Shown: piece by piece, positions 45,331 to 54,200 of the stretch | Layout: each line of letters begins with the position of its first letter | Position numbering within the stretch: position 1 is the first letter of the stretch | Source: Symbiodinium natans | Lineage: Eukaryota > Sar > Dinophyceae > Suessiales > Symbiodiniaceae | DNA: 64,000 nt | Direction of reading: 5' to 3' | Assembly (NCBI GenBank): GCA_905221605.1 | Contig: CAJNDS010000490.1 | Span: 63,953 to 127,952 of the forward strand | Made by a program: the position numbers and the translations under genes | The notes under the pieces: model-generated | Told to the model about the DNA's origin: nothing | The model's database searches: none | What the model saw: the letters and a program-made list of their open reading frames with translations, nothing else

Positions 45331-45672
45331 CTGCCTGGAGGGAGCTGCGTCTGCGCCTCTCGCGGCTTTAGAGGGATAGACTGGGTTTTGGTTTAGGGTT
45401 TAGGGTTTAGGGTTTAGGGTTTCGAGTTTAAGGTTTAGGGTTTAGGGTTTAGGGTTTGGGGTTGAGGGTTTGGGTTTCGTTGGGGCTTCGTATTCGCTAG
45501 GGTTTGGCTAGGGTCAGTTCGGGTTTTAGTTGAAGGAGGGATTAGTCAGGTCTCATGGCGTTGTGTTTTCCTCTCTTGCAGCTCTTATAGCTACTGATCA
45601 TGGTGATGAGGAGCAGGAGGAGGCCCCCAACCCTAAACCCTAAACCCTAAACCCTAAATCCTAAACCCTAAA

Positions 45673-45759
45673 ATGACCTCGGGCCCCATTGTGGATGCCA
45701 TGTCTGGGCCGAGGGCGTCGTCTTCGCAACGATCTCGGGAAAGGCAGCGCCGCAAGTGA
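45673..45759 (+). CDS. Candidate terminal exon, Arg/Ser-rich
   Basis: A frame from ATG 45673 reads MTSGPIVDAMSGPRASSSQ and a basic tail RSRERQRRK before TGA. CCCTAAA units lie just upstream and TTTAGGG units just downstream. The basic tail could be a localisation signal. It is 28 codons and unrecognised. Confidence 0.3.
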   Translation: MTSGPIVDAMSGPRASSSQRSRERQRRK

Positions 45760-45837
45760 GGGTTAGGGTTTAGGATTTAGGGGAGCGCATAAGGTACCCT
45801 TTTGAATCCCTAAAAGGGTATTGGGGGTTTCCGAAAT

Positions 45838-45905
45838 TTGGGGTACCTTATTGGGGTCCTTATCTTAACGGAATCCTACTATTTGGGGGGGGCTATTTTG
45901 GGTTT
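45838..45905 (-). repeat. Dispersed repeat family D, inverted copy
   Basis: The complement reads CCCCCCAAATAGTAGGATTCC, then AAGATAAGGACCCCAATAAGGTACCCC. This is the best-preserved copy of the family seen also at 11290, 17295 and 39490. Confidence 0.65.
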
Positions 45906-46019
45906 ATTGTCGTAAACCCCCATTTTGGGCCTTCATATAGAACCCTAATTCCCTCATTCCCTACTGGGGGGGGGGGGGTTGCTTGTTGTAGAGTTTACGG
46001 TTCAGGGTTAGGGTTGTTG

Positions 46020-46262
46020 GGTTTGTGGGTTTTTGGGTTTTTTGGTTTTGGTGTTTTCGGGTTTTGGGTTTTGGGTTTTTTGTTTTTTTTGAGTTTTGGG
46101 TTTTTTGGGTTTTAGGGTTTTAGGGTTTTAGGGTTTTAGGTTTTTGGGTTTCAGGGTTTTAGTTTTTTAGGGTTGTAGGGTTTCAGGGTTTTAAGGGTTT
46201 TAGGGTTTTAGGGTCTTGGGGGTCTTGGGGTCTTAGAGTTTCAGGGTTTAGGGCTTTGGGTT
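46020..46262. repeat. GGGTTTT / GGGTTTTA variant array
   Basis: A T-rich variant of the telomere-like unit (GGGTTTT, GGGTTTTA, GGGTTTCA) fills about 240 bp. It is the only long block where the unit has an extra T, and it directly precedes an exon candidate. Confidence 0.85.
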
Positions 46263-46272
46263 TAGGAGCTGC

Positions 46273-46636
46273 CAGGGAAACGAGTTAGTCATTTACCGGC
46301 GGCAGACCCGCTGGGGGGCGGAGAGCACCCGAGAGGAGTGAAGCGCCCAGGTGCGGATCTTTTCGGTGGGGACCGGCAGTCCAAAAGCAGCAAGGTCAAG
46401 GGACCCACCGTGCTGCGCCTCGCACAACAGGCGAGGAAGAGACAAGAGACAGGCCTTGCAGACGTTGAGTCGTTCCTTGAACTGACTGAACCCACTGCGG
46501 CATAGACTGCGGCGGCTCAGAGCTTTTTGGAAGGCTTGGAACAGCAGAAGTTCAGGGTGAAAATTCCGGTCGCCCTGCAGGGCGGCGGGCTTCTCGCTTT
46601 GGCCTACAGCTCGGTGTGAAGTTCCCAGAGGACTTG
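46273..46636 (+). CDS. Candidate exon region upstream of MITE family B copy, frame disrupted
   Basis: From about 46273 one plus frame reads a basic stretch (KRPGADLFGGDRQSKSSKV) and then KRQETGLADVESFLELTEP. It hits a single TAG at 46503-46505 and stays open afterwards (QSFLEGLEQQKFRVKIPVAL) to a TGA at 46617. The last bases before the MITE (46601-46636) read GLQLGVKFPEDL in another frame. The pattern suggests a real exon with a premature stop, a missed small intron, or a decayed copy. Overlapping minus-strand frames (46289-46706) are less natural. Confidence 0.35.
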
Positions 46637-46753
46637 GCAGCCCAGTGGTACCCTTAACCTTTATTTTTTGGGTTCTGGGCTCCCTTAATATAAGGTAACC
46701 AACCAAAAAAAGGGTGCCCTTATTGTAATATGGTTTTACTGGGCTACTAAGAG
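46637..46753 (+). mobile_element. MITE family B, copy 2, possible GC-AG introner
   Basis: The 105-bp repeat at 46640-46744 starts GCCCAGTGGTACCCTT and ends TTTTACTGGGC, an imperfect inverted repeat, with a TA on the right flank. It is homologous to 26968-27064. If the segment 46637-46753 is removed with a GC donor and AG acceptor, the coding-like stretch FPEDL upstream joins in phase to KQKTEELDRLV downstream. Dinoflagellate introns commonly use GC as donor, so this copy may be an introner element. Splicing is an inference. Confidence 0.5.
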
Positions 46754-46847
46754 AAACAGAAGACAGAAGAGCTAGACAGGCTCGTCGCTCAGCTCCAGGG
46801 TGAGGCCCCCAGCCCAGAGGTGGTGGAAATCCTTTTGGCCAAGGAAG
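46754..46847 (+). CDS. Candidate exon, coiled-coil-like
   Basis: The plus strand reads KQKTEELDRLVAQLQGEA followed by PSPEVVEILLAKE, then a GTCAGC donor at 46848. Heptad-like leucines and acidic/basic pairs make it one of the most convincing exon pieces in the left half. It lies directly downstream of a MITE family B copy. The family is unknown. Confidence 0.45.
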
Positions 46848-46925
46848 GTCAGCTTACCTGCAGAGGTTGTTTGTGCCTTCAAGCTTTTCTGGTCCTAAGC
46901 CTAGGGTTTCGGTGTCCGGAATCAT

Positions 46926-47075
46926 TAACCCTAAACCCGAAGCTTGAGTAAGCCAAGAACCCTAAACCCCAAAACCCTTATCAACCCTACACACTTGCAT
47001 CAACCCTAAACCCGAAGCTTGAATGAACCAAGACCCCTAAACCCCAAAATCCTTATCAACCCTACACGCTTGCAG
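46926..47075 (+). repeat. Tandem duplication of 76 bp
   Basis: Two adjacent copies (46926-47001 and 47002-47075) of a unit with AACCCTAAACCCGAAGCTTGA, CCCTAAACCCCAAAA and CTTATCAACCCTACAC. The first copy ends TTGCAT and the second TTGCAG, so only the second carries a usable splice acceptor, placed directly before the exon candidate at 47076. Confidence 0.85.
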
Positions 47076-47153
47076 ATGAAGAAAAAAGCAGCCGAAGAGC
47101 CCGCCGGCGAAGCCTTTGCAGAGGGCGAGGAGTATGGAGCTGAAGGCCGGGGC
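47076..47153 (+). CDS. Candidate exon, acidic
   Basis: After CACGCTTGCAG the plus strand reads MKKKAAEEPAGEAFAEGEE then YGAEGRGSP. The acceptor is strong and the composition is natural. The frame then runs into MITE family A copy 4 at 47172. The word GEEY recurs in the terminal-exon candidate at 63433 on the far side of the retrotransposon, so the two could be parts of one gene split by the insertion. That is speculative. Confidence 0.35.
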
Positions 47154-47171
47154 TCACCGTTTTTGGGTTTA

Positions 47172-47291
47172 CAAGGTGGGGGCGAACTAGTTGTAAGTAG
47201 AGTTATAAGACCCTAGCTTGGGTTATAAGGGCCCTAAATTAGGTTATAAGTCTCTGAACTACAGTTAGTATAGTAAGGGGGCCCCTCCTTG
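47172..47291 (-). mobile_element. MITE family A, copy 4 (inverted)
   Basis: A 120-bp element, inverted relative to the copies at 20375 and 21604, with TA on both flanks (47170-47171 and 47292-47293). The ends are CAAGGTGGGGGCGAAC and AGGGGGCCCCTCCTTG. The interior retains the spaced TTATAA words. Confidence 0.85.
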
Positions 47292-48125
47292 TAGGGCTTA
47301 GGGATTTTGGGTTCTCGCTTGATCTAGGCGGCTTTAAGACCTCGGGCTACTTCTAGTTCACCGCCAAGCAGCAACAACCAGTATTCCGTTCTGTCCACCT
47401 CGAAGGTGCAATAATTTCAGTCGGGTTTCTTTTTCCCAGAGAGGGGAGCTACCAGGTTCGCGCCTTGCAGCTTGGAGACTTGACATAAGAAACATGTATG
47501 AAATGAGGCTTCGCTTTGCTTGAGAAGCCCTAAACCCTAAGCCACAGACCCTAATGGGGTTTGGGGTTCTGGTTGAAGGGGTTTAGTGGACTAGATCTTA
47601 GAGGAGTTGCTAGCCGCTATGGGCCCTTAAACGGGGGACTTCCATATATACCCTTGATATGCCCTATAAAGCCCAAGTACCCAGACTCCGGAACCCTTTA
47701 GAGAGGTAAGGGACCACATTAGGGTTTAGGGTTTAGGGTTTAGGTTTAGGGTTTAGGGTTTAGGGTTTAGGGTTTAGGGTTTAGGGTTTAGGGTTTAGGG
47801 TTTAGGGTTTGGGGGTAAGGGCCCATAGAAATACCGTTAGATTAGAAGGGGATTAGAAGGGGGGCCCAAGAGTAACCAAGGAATCACAAGTGTGCCCTTT
47901 TTGACCTCACGGTGCTTCTAGAAGGGAACCTAGACTGTAACCCTAAACCCTAAACCCAAAACCCTAAACCCTAAACCCTAAAGGGCCTACTCTGGGTCCT
48001 AGGAAGCGGGAATGCTTGCTGTAGGGTTTGCGGCTTTAGAAGGCTTTTGGGATGGTGGTGAGGTGCTTTAGGGGGGGGGGTCTAAGGTTGAGGGGTTAAG
48101 ACCCTAAATCCTAAACCCTAAACCC

Positions 48126-48130
48126 TAAAC
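48126..48130. repeat. Target-site duplication TAAAC, left
   Basis: The five bases TAAAC directly before the left LTR are repeated directly after the right LTR (63094-63098). A 5-bp duplication is standard for copia-type integration. The target is part of a CCCTAAACCC array. Confidence 0.85.
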
Positions 48131-48246
48131 TGTCGATACTTCAAGATATCAGCTGTATTACCGTATTTACGCTACTTCATTGGCTCAAGACAAAAGGTGC
48201 GTAGCACTGTACTTGTTGAGTTTAGGGCTTTCCGCTGGTAACAATA
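48131..48246 (+). repeat. 5' long terminal repeat, 116 bp
   Basis: Identical over all 116 bp to 62978-63093. It begins TGTCGATACT and ends GGTAACAATA, so it has the canonical 5'-TG but ends TA and not CA. The target-site duplication supports this right boundary. An LTR of 116 bp is very short for an element of 15 kb. It contains one TTTAGGG word and a TTGGCTCAAG motif (48180-48189) that equals the 3' end of the dinoflagellate spliced leader. Confidence 0.95.
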
Positions 48247-48262
48247 GGTTATCAGCCGTAGA
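48247..48262 (+). promoter_or_regulatory. Probable tRNA primer-binding site
   Basis: Directly after the 5' LTR lies GGTTATCAGCCG. Many copia elements have TGGTATCAGAGC here, complementary to initiator methionine tRNA, and the match is good with one extra T and one missing base pair. Position and similarity support a primer-binding site. The cognate dinoflagellate tRNA was not checked. Confidence 0.6.
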
Positions 48263-48285
48263 CTCTAACACTACCTGCCGGTGTC

Positions 48286-51200
48286 ATGGAAGGGCAATCT
48301 CCCGGAAATGCTGCAGCAATCCCCGTACCTGTGGAGGATGAAACAATGTCACTGCTTAGCAACCCCGTTGTAGGGGAACCTACAGCTGCATCGAAAAACC
48401 CTCCCAGGGATGGTGAGGTTATGCCGCTCAGCCAAGAGAACTTGGCAATGCTTGCAGCCCAGAACGATCCAAGAATCATGCATGTTGGAGCAGTTAGCGA
48501 GCAACGCCTTGCCACTGGTAACGTTCCAGGTTTAGGCTCCGTGAACTCTTGGAACATGGTTCCAGGGCTAAGCACCCCAGCATACTCACCGACAGAGAGA
48601 GCTTCTTCAGTGTTCTCTCCGACGTTCAATGCCCAGCACATAGACCGTAGGCAGCTCCAGGTGAATCAAGTCGACGCAAGGCAATTGGCGCTGAGCCAGG
48701 TTGACATCCACGTCAACGCCGACACTGGGCCAGCCGTTGCCATGGCCGCAGAGGCGCGCCACAGGGAAATCGTAGGAGCCATAGGGGAGGCTCATAGGGA
48801 GGAAATCAACATACTTAGTTCCCAGGCCACATCCAAGGTGGCACAATTGCGTCATGAGTATACCGTCCTTCAAAACAATCTTAAGCAGCTTGAGAGTGAA
48901 GCAGCCACTAAGTCGAGCAACGATCAAGGTATCATTGATCAGCACTCTGCTGCTCTTGCCAGAGCAAGGACTGAAGCCATTGAACTTCACAAACGTCTTT
49001 GCGAGGCGGAAGCCTACGCTAATGCCGAGTACTCCAAGCTTGAGAGGCTTTCTCATAACGTTCAGAGTGAGTACGCCATTCACAATGCGAGGCTGTCCGA
49101 ACAGGTTGAGAGCATGAAGGTTGAATTCAATGCTATGATCGGACGCTTCAATTCTGAAGCCGAGCACCGCTCAGCACTCACGAGCGAGAACTCTGATCTT
49201 CGTGCTAAGTTGCTTCAAGCTCAAGAGATGCTTCAGAAGGCTGCCAGTCAGACCGATTCGCCCCATCATCGGGAGCCGGAAGGCAACCCTGGTCCTAGCG
49301 GGCCACCGCCCGGCCTCCCACAGGTTCATCGCCTTGACACACCGCCTGGCAAAGGCAAAGGCAAACCAGGTGACCCAGATGATGACGATGATGATGATGA
49401 TGGAGACAAGAAGAAAAAGAAGGACGACAAAAAGAAGAAGAAGAAGAAGAAGAAGAAGAAGAAGAAAAAGAGGGACTCATCTTCGTCCTCTGATTCTTCC
49501 TCATCTTCGGCGATTTCACCAAAAGAGATGACGAGATTTTTCAAGAAGATGATGAAAGGTGGTTCAAATGACAAAGATGCCGACAAAGCCGAATCATCGG
49601 ATAAGGCTCCCAAAACCAAGGAAGCTGAGAAGGTTTTAGTCCCAAAGTTTCCTCAGCCTGAGAGCTATCGCAATTGGCGCATCAGAGTTCGCGACGCTGT
49701 TGTAGCTGCGTCTGATAAGCCCGACAAAGCTTTCGAATGGTTGTCTAGGGTTTGGGAAGCCGATATGAAGGAGGAAACCCTTCGTGATCCGGAAGGATTC
49801 ACCACCCTTGATGCTAAGATCCTTTCAGCTCTGTCGAACATCCTGGAAGGTGACTTTGCACGTCAGGTGGACACCTTCAAAGAAACAGAGGCCAACGCCG
49901 GACGCCCAGTTAGAGGAAGGCAGATTCTCTTCAGGATTCACAACTACTTTGCGACGAACGCTCAGCATGGGGCGGTGTATGACATGGAAGATTTGCTTTC
50001 AGTCACGTTGCTCAATGAGAATCTTCTCACCTTTATGCGAAATTGGGACACGGTGTTGTCGGGGATTCCCAAAACCCCTGAAGCATCGTTCCTCGAACCA
50101 CTATTTCACAGACAGGTCAAGAAGGTCAAAGCTCTCTCGCGTGACATCAACATCTATGAAAGAGCTCTTGAAGGTTCCAAAGAACGGTCCTACAGTTTCC
50201 TGTTTGATGCTGCAAATGCGCACCTCAACAGGAAGCGCCTTGAACGCAACCGGGAACGGATGGCTCGACAGACGGGCAGTCCTGCTGTGCCCACCGCACC
50301 TGCACCTAAGAGGGTTCCTAAAGGTTTCTGCATTTCATGGGTCCGCAATGGTTCCTGTACCAAAGGTGACCAGTGTAAATACAAGCACCAGACTCCGGCC
50401 AAGGGACGCGGCCGCTCTGCCACGCCGGCTGGCTCACGAGCAAGCTCTGCAAGCCCCGGTGGTAAGCCTAAGATCTGCAAGTTCTACAAACAAGGACGTT
50501 GCGATCGGGGGGAGAACTGTAATTTTCTCCATACAGGCAAGCCAGGGGCAGCTGCGCCTTCCGAAACCAGTGGGAAGGGGTCAAAAGGCAAAGGGAAGAA
50601 GAAGGACCGCAAGAAGAAGAAAGATCGCAAGTCTTCTCGCTCTAGCTCCAAGGGTTCTAAGGGTAGCAGGAATTCCAAGGGAAGTCAAGGCTCCAAGAAC
50701 TCGAAGGGCTCAGGCAGAAAGAAGCCTTCAGGCGGTATCCCTGCTGCTGTATGTCTCCTCAGTGCTCTTGTTGCTGGTTCGGCCACCCAAGCCGACGCTT
50801 TCTCCCTCCGGAAGGAGTGGACGGACCAGATCACCAATTGCACGTATCCCTATAGTCTGGCGCTACCAGCGGTAAATTTCAGCTCTGAAGTCGATTACAT
50901 TAACATTCCTGTTAGTGATCCCAACGCGAGGTTCACTCCAATATCGCCCACCAACCGTAAGCATCGAGGAGAAAAGCCTTTGGATTTTGTCCCAGAAACC
51001 AGAGCAGACTCCATCCGAGAGGCACAGATGTCAGCGAAGATGCTGAAAGCTTCCATCTCTACCAAGGACGACGTTCCGGCCTGCCGCTGGGAGTGTGATT
51101 CGGAGATTGGATGTAATCACTGTATCCCAAAGGGTCTTAGAATGTCGTGCCCTGCTAAGACTAAAGGGTCCTCCAAGATGCTTAACCTTGAATGGATTGG

Positions 51201-54200
51201 CGACACCGGGAGTGCACAGGACCTAATCGCAGAGAGGGATCTCCAGCATTTGAAGGCTTATGAGTCTGAACAGCCAATCAACATCATGACCGCGAACGGT
51301 CCCAGCTCCGCCGACAAGCAATGTGATGTCGACGTTCCGTCGATTGCTATTTCTGCCAAGCCTTACGTGCTGCCCGACACTCCTTCAGTCCTCTCCATAG
51401 GACAGCGTTGCATGGAGCAAGGTTTCGACTTCATTTGGAGAGCATGTACTCGCCCTTACTTGAAGACCCCTGAGGGTGAAAGGGTTTTCCTTGATGTTCG
51501 AGATAATGTGCCTTTCCTCAAATCGTTGAAGGAGGGCGCTGCCTGCCCTGCGCGTGAATCTAAGTCCGATGAGATTCAGTCGGTTGCCAGAGATGAAATG
51601 CCTGATCGCAGCTCTGAAGAGATTGCTTTGCAGCTTCTGGAGAAGCACGACTTCTCGGAGCGATCATGCGTTGATCTCTTGCGCACCGTCAACTTCGGAG
51701 CGGGTAGGAGTAGAAGAAAAGCACTAGGAGAGAAGCACGGCAGTAGCAAAGAGAAGTACGTGATACTTGGTGCTTTTGCACATGGAGGGTTTCATGGTGT
51801 AACCAAGAGAACTGGACGCCACGTTAACACTATCAAGTATCTCATCGCATTTCTTCGCAAGAGAGGCGCAGAGTTGGAGAGCTGTTCCTCACTCTGCATC
51901 AACCAGAACTCGCCCATCAAGGTCCATAAGGATGTGAACAATCATAAAGACCATCTCAACGTTACGATTGCCGTGGGAGAGTTTTCCGATGGTGGCCTTT
52001 GGATTCATGACCCGAGCGCTATGAAAACCGACAAAAATTATCTAGAGGTCAAGGATTCTGTAGGCACCAAACTCCCTGGGATGGTCCATGACAGTCACAA
52101 CAAGATTGTTGTTTTTGACCCGAAGACATCTCATTCCGTAAGACCTTGGAAGGGTGAACGCTGGAGCATTACTGCCTACACCTGTAGGTCGGTTTACCAA
52201 CTTGATAACCAGGACGTTGCGAAGCTTCGAGGTTGTGGGTTTGTTATTCCTCACAAGAGGGTTCCTATTGCGCCGGCATCCGCCGATGATCCTGACGAAA
52301 GGACTCTCAGGGAACTGATGGAGGAAGACACGCCTGTCCGGCCTTTGCCGGATCGCACCAAGCCTACAGTAAAACTTAAAGCTAAGCCTAAGCCTGAACC
52401 AAAAGCAAAATCCGAGCCAAGGGATGGTGTTCGAGACCCCGGTCTCCTCAGGTCCGAAGGTGCGGCACGGGTGCGAGCCATTCTAGATGGTTCTCGCCCT
52501 GCTCCGCCCTCTGACGAGGTGCGTGCTGAACCGGACATTGGTCCTCCTGCCCCGGCAGCGGCCGATGCCCCCGATGGGGAAGCAGCATCAAGTGACGATC
52601 CTGAAGCACCTGAACGTAGAGCTCGTAGTCGGAGCAAAGAAGCTCTGATCGAAGAATCAACAACCCGTGAACACCTTATGACTCATGTCCCCAAGAACCC
52701 TTATTGCCAAATATGCCAACGAGCTAAGATGTACAAGCCTCCTTCTTACAAGAAGGAAACCAGTACTATCGAAGCAGAGGTCTTTGGCGACCATGTGACC
52801 GCAGATCATCTAATCCTGCACAGGGACAAACAAACTGTCATTGAGGATTCGCGCCTTGCACTTGTGGTTAAGGATGTTGCCACTTGTTTCATGTGTGCAT
52901 ACCCTGCTGCATTGAAGTCGGAAGACGAATGCCTCGTGGCGCTCCAGCACTTCGCATCCGCGAAGGACAATGTGGAGACTTTCTACAGCGATAAGTCTAG
53001 GGAACTTGAGGCTGCGGCCAAGACGCTCGGCTGGCGCCATGAGCTCTCTAAGGCTTATATCCATCAGTCCAACGCTGTTGCTGAGCGTGCTGTGCGAGCC
53101 ACCACTGAGGGCACTCGCACCAATCTCATTCAAGCTGGCATTTCGCATGTTTATTGGCCGTTTGCCCTTGAGCATGCGTGCACTGCCTACAACATCAGCA
53201 ATCCGGGGGGCAAAGAGTTTACCCCGTGGTTCAAGCGTTTTGGTGTTGCATTTCCTGAAGAACCCCTTCCTTTCGGTTGTAGGATTGACGTTTGGGTTGG
53301 TCCGAAGGCCCAGCGCAAGGGAAGAGACAGATTCGAGCCTACCAGTGAGCCTGCGATCTTTATGGGATACAAGTTCCAGCCTGGTATGAAATGGCGCAAG
53401 GAGGTCTTTGCAATTCATCTCAAGCAGCTGAACAAGCATGATTTCCACGAGTGCCTGAAGCCAGTTATTGCATCGCAGCACAAGCTCACTGATGGTAAGA
53501 TCGTTTTTCCCATGCGTGAGAGGTATGAAAGGGTTCAAGCAGGTCTCGCATCAGATGCCACTGAAGGACCTGTCAGTCAATCGCTCACCAATCAGGACGC
53601 CGAAGCTGCAGATGAGCAACCGCGTGCACCCGCAGACCGAGAGGTCGAGCCGCCCAAGAAGGTACTTGATCCTAAGACAGGGAAAGAAATTGATCTTCCT
53701 GAAGGGGGTCGGTACTATGATTCGGGGGGTACTCTTGGTAGAAAATATGGAGGCACCAGAGGTTCTAAGAAGCCCGAATCCATTCCCTCATACCTTTGGG
53801 TCAACATGTCCAAGAAACAGAAGGAGAAGGCCATTGTTGATGAGGCACGCGAACAAGCATTGCGTGACATGGAGACTCCTACCGAGGGTTCAGCCGGTAG
53901 CTCCTCTGCCGCCGCCGCAGCACCTGCTGCGAGCAAGGACCACTGGGAGGTCCGACTGAACGAATGTAAGCTAATACGCTATCATTATGTTCCCAGAAGA
54001 GAAATGTTCTCACCGGACATCACCGATTGTCCGATCGAACTATCGCGCATCTCTAAGCAACGGAGTACAACTATCATTCCCGTAGGTGGTGTTGACGTCA
54101 TCCACGAGGATGACGATTGGAAAAATGTTAGGAAGCGGAACAAAAAGACTAGTTTCAAGTGGATCGGCAAGACTGAGTTCATCTTGGATAGAATCCACAG

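Larger units (their letters stand above)
47154..48130. repeat. Array mosaic bordering the retrotransposon
   Basis: After MITE family A copy 4, about 220 bp of unique sequence (47295-47520) shows no gene. A TTTAGGG array of more than ten units lies at 47720-47810. CCCTAAA units at 47940-47980 and 48108-48130 lead into the left LTR. Confidence 0.8.

Noticed and set aside
44773-45396. 207-codon proline-rich plus-strand frame
   Set aside because: It runs through two homopyrimidine tracts and a dispersed repeat. The shorter frame at 45045-45134 has more natural composition.
48131-48246. LTR end placed at the CA of GGTAACA (113 bp)
   Set aside because: That boundary gives no target-site duplication, whereas the 116-bp boundary gives TAAAC on both sides.
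49784-50875. 363-codon plus-strand frame overlapping Gag
   Set aside because: It is an off-frame reading of Gag (basic, Ser/Arg-rich), whereas the Gag-Pol frame has zinc fingers and continuity.
52810-53538. 242-codon minus-strand frame inside the integrase region, and other antisense frames under the retrotransposon
   Set aside because: They are antisense shadows of a clearly recognisable Pol reading frame, with no domain of their own.
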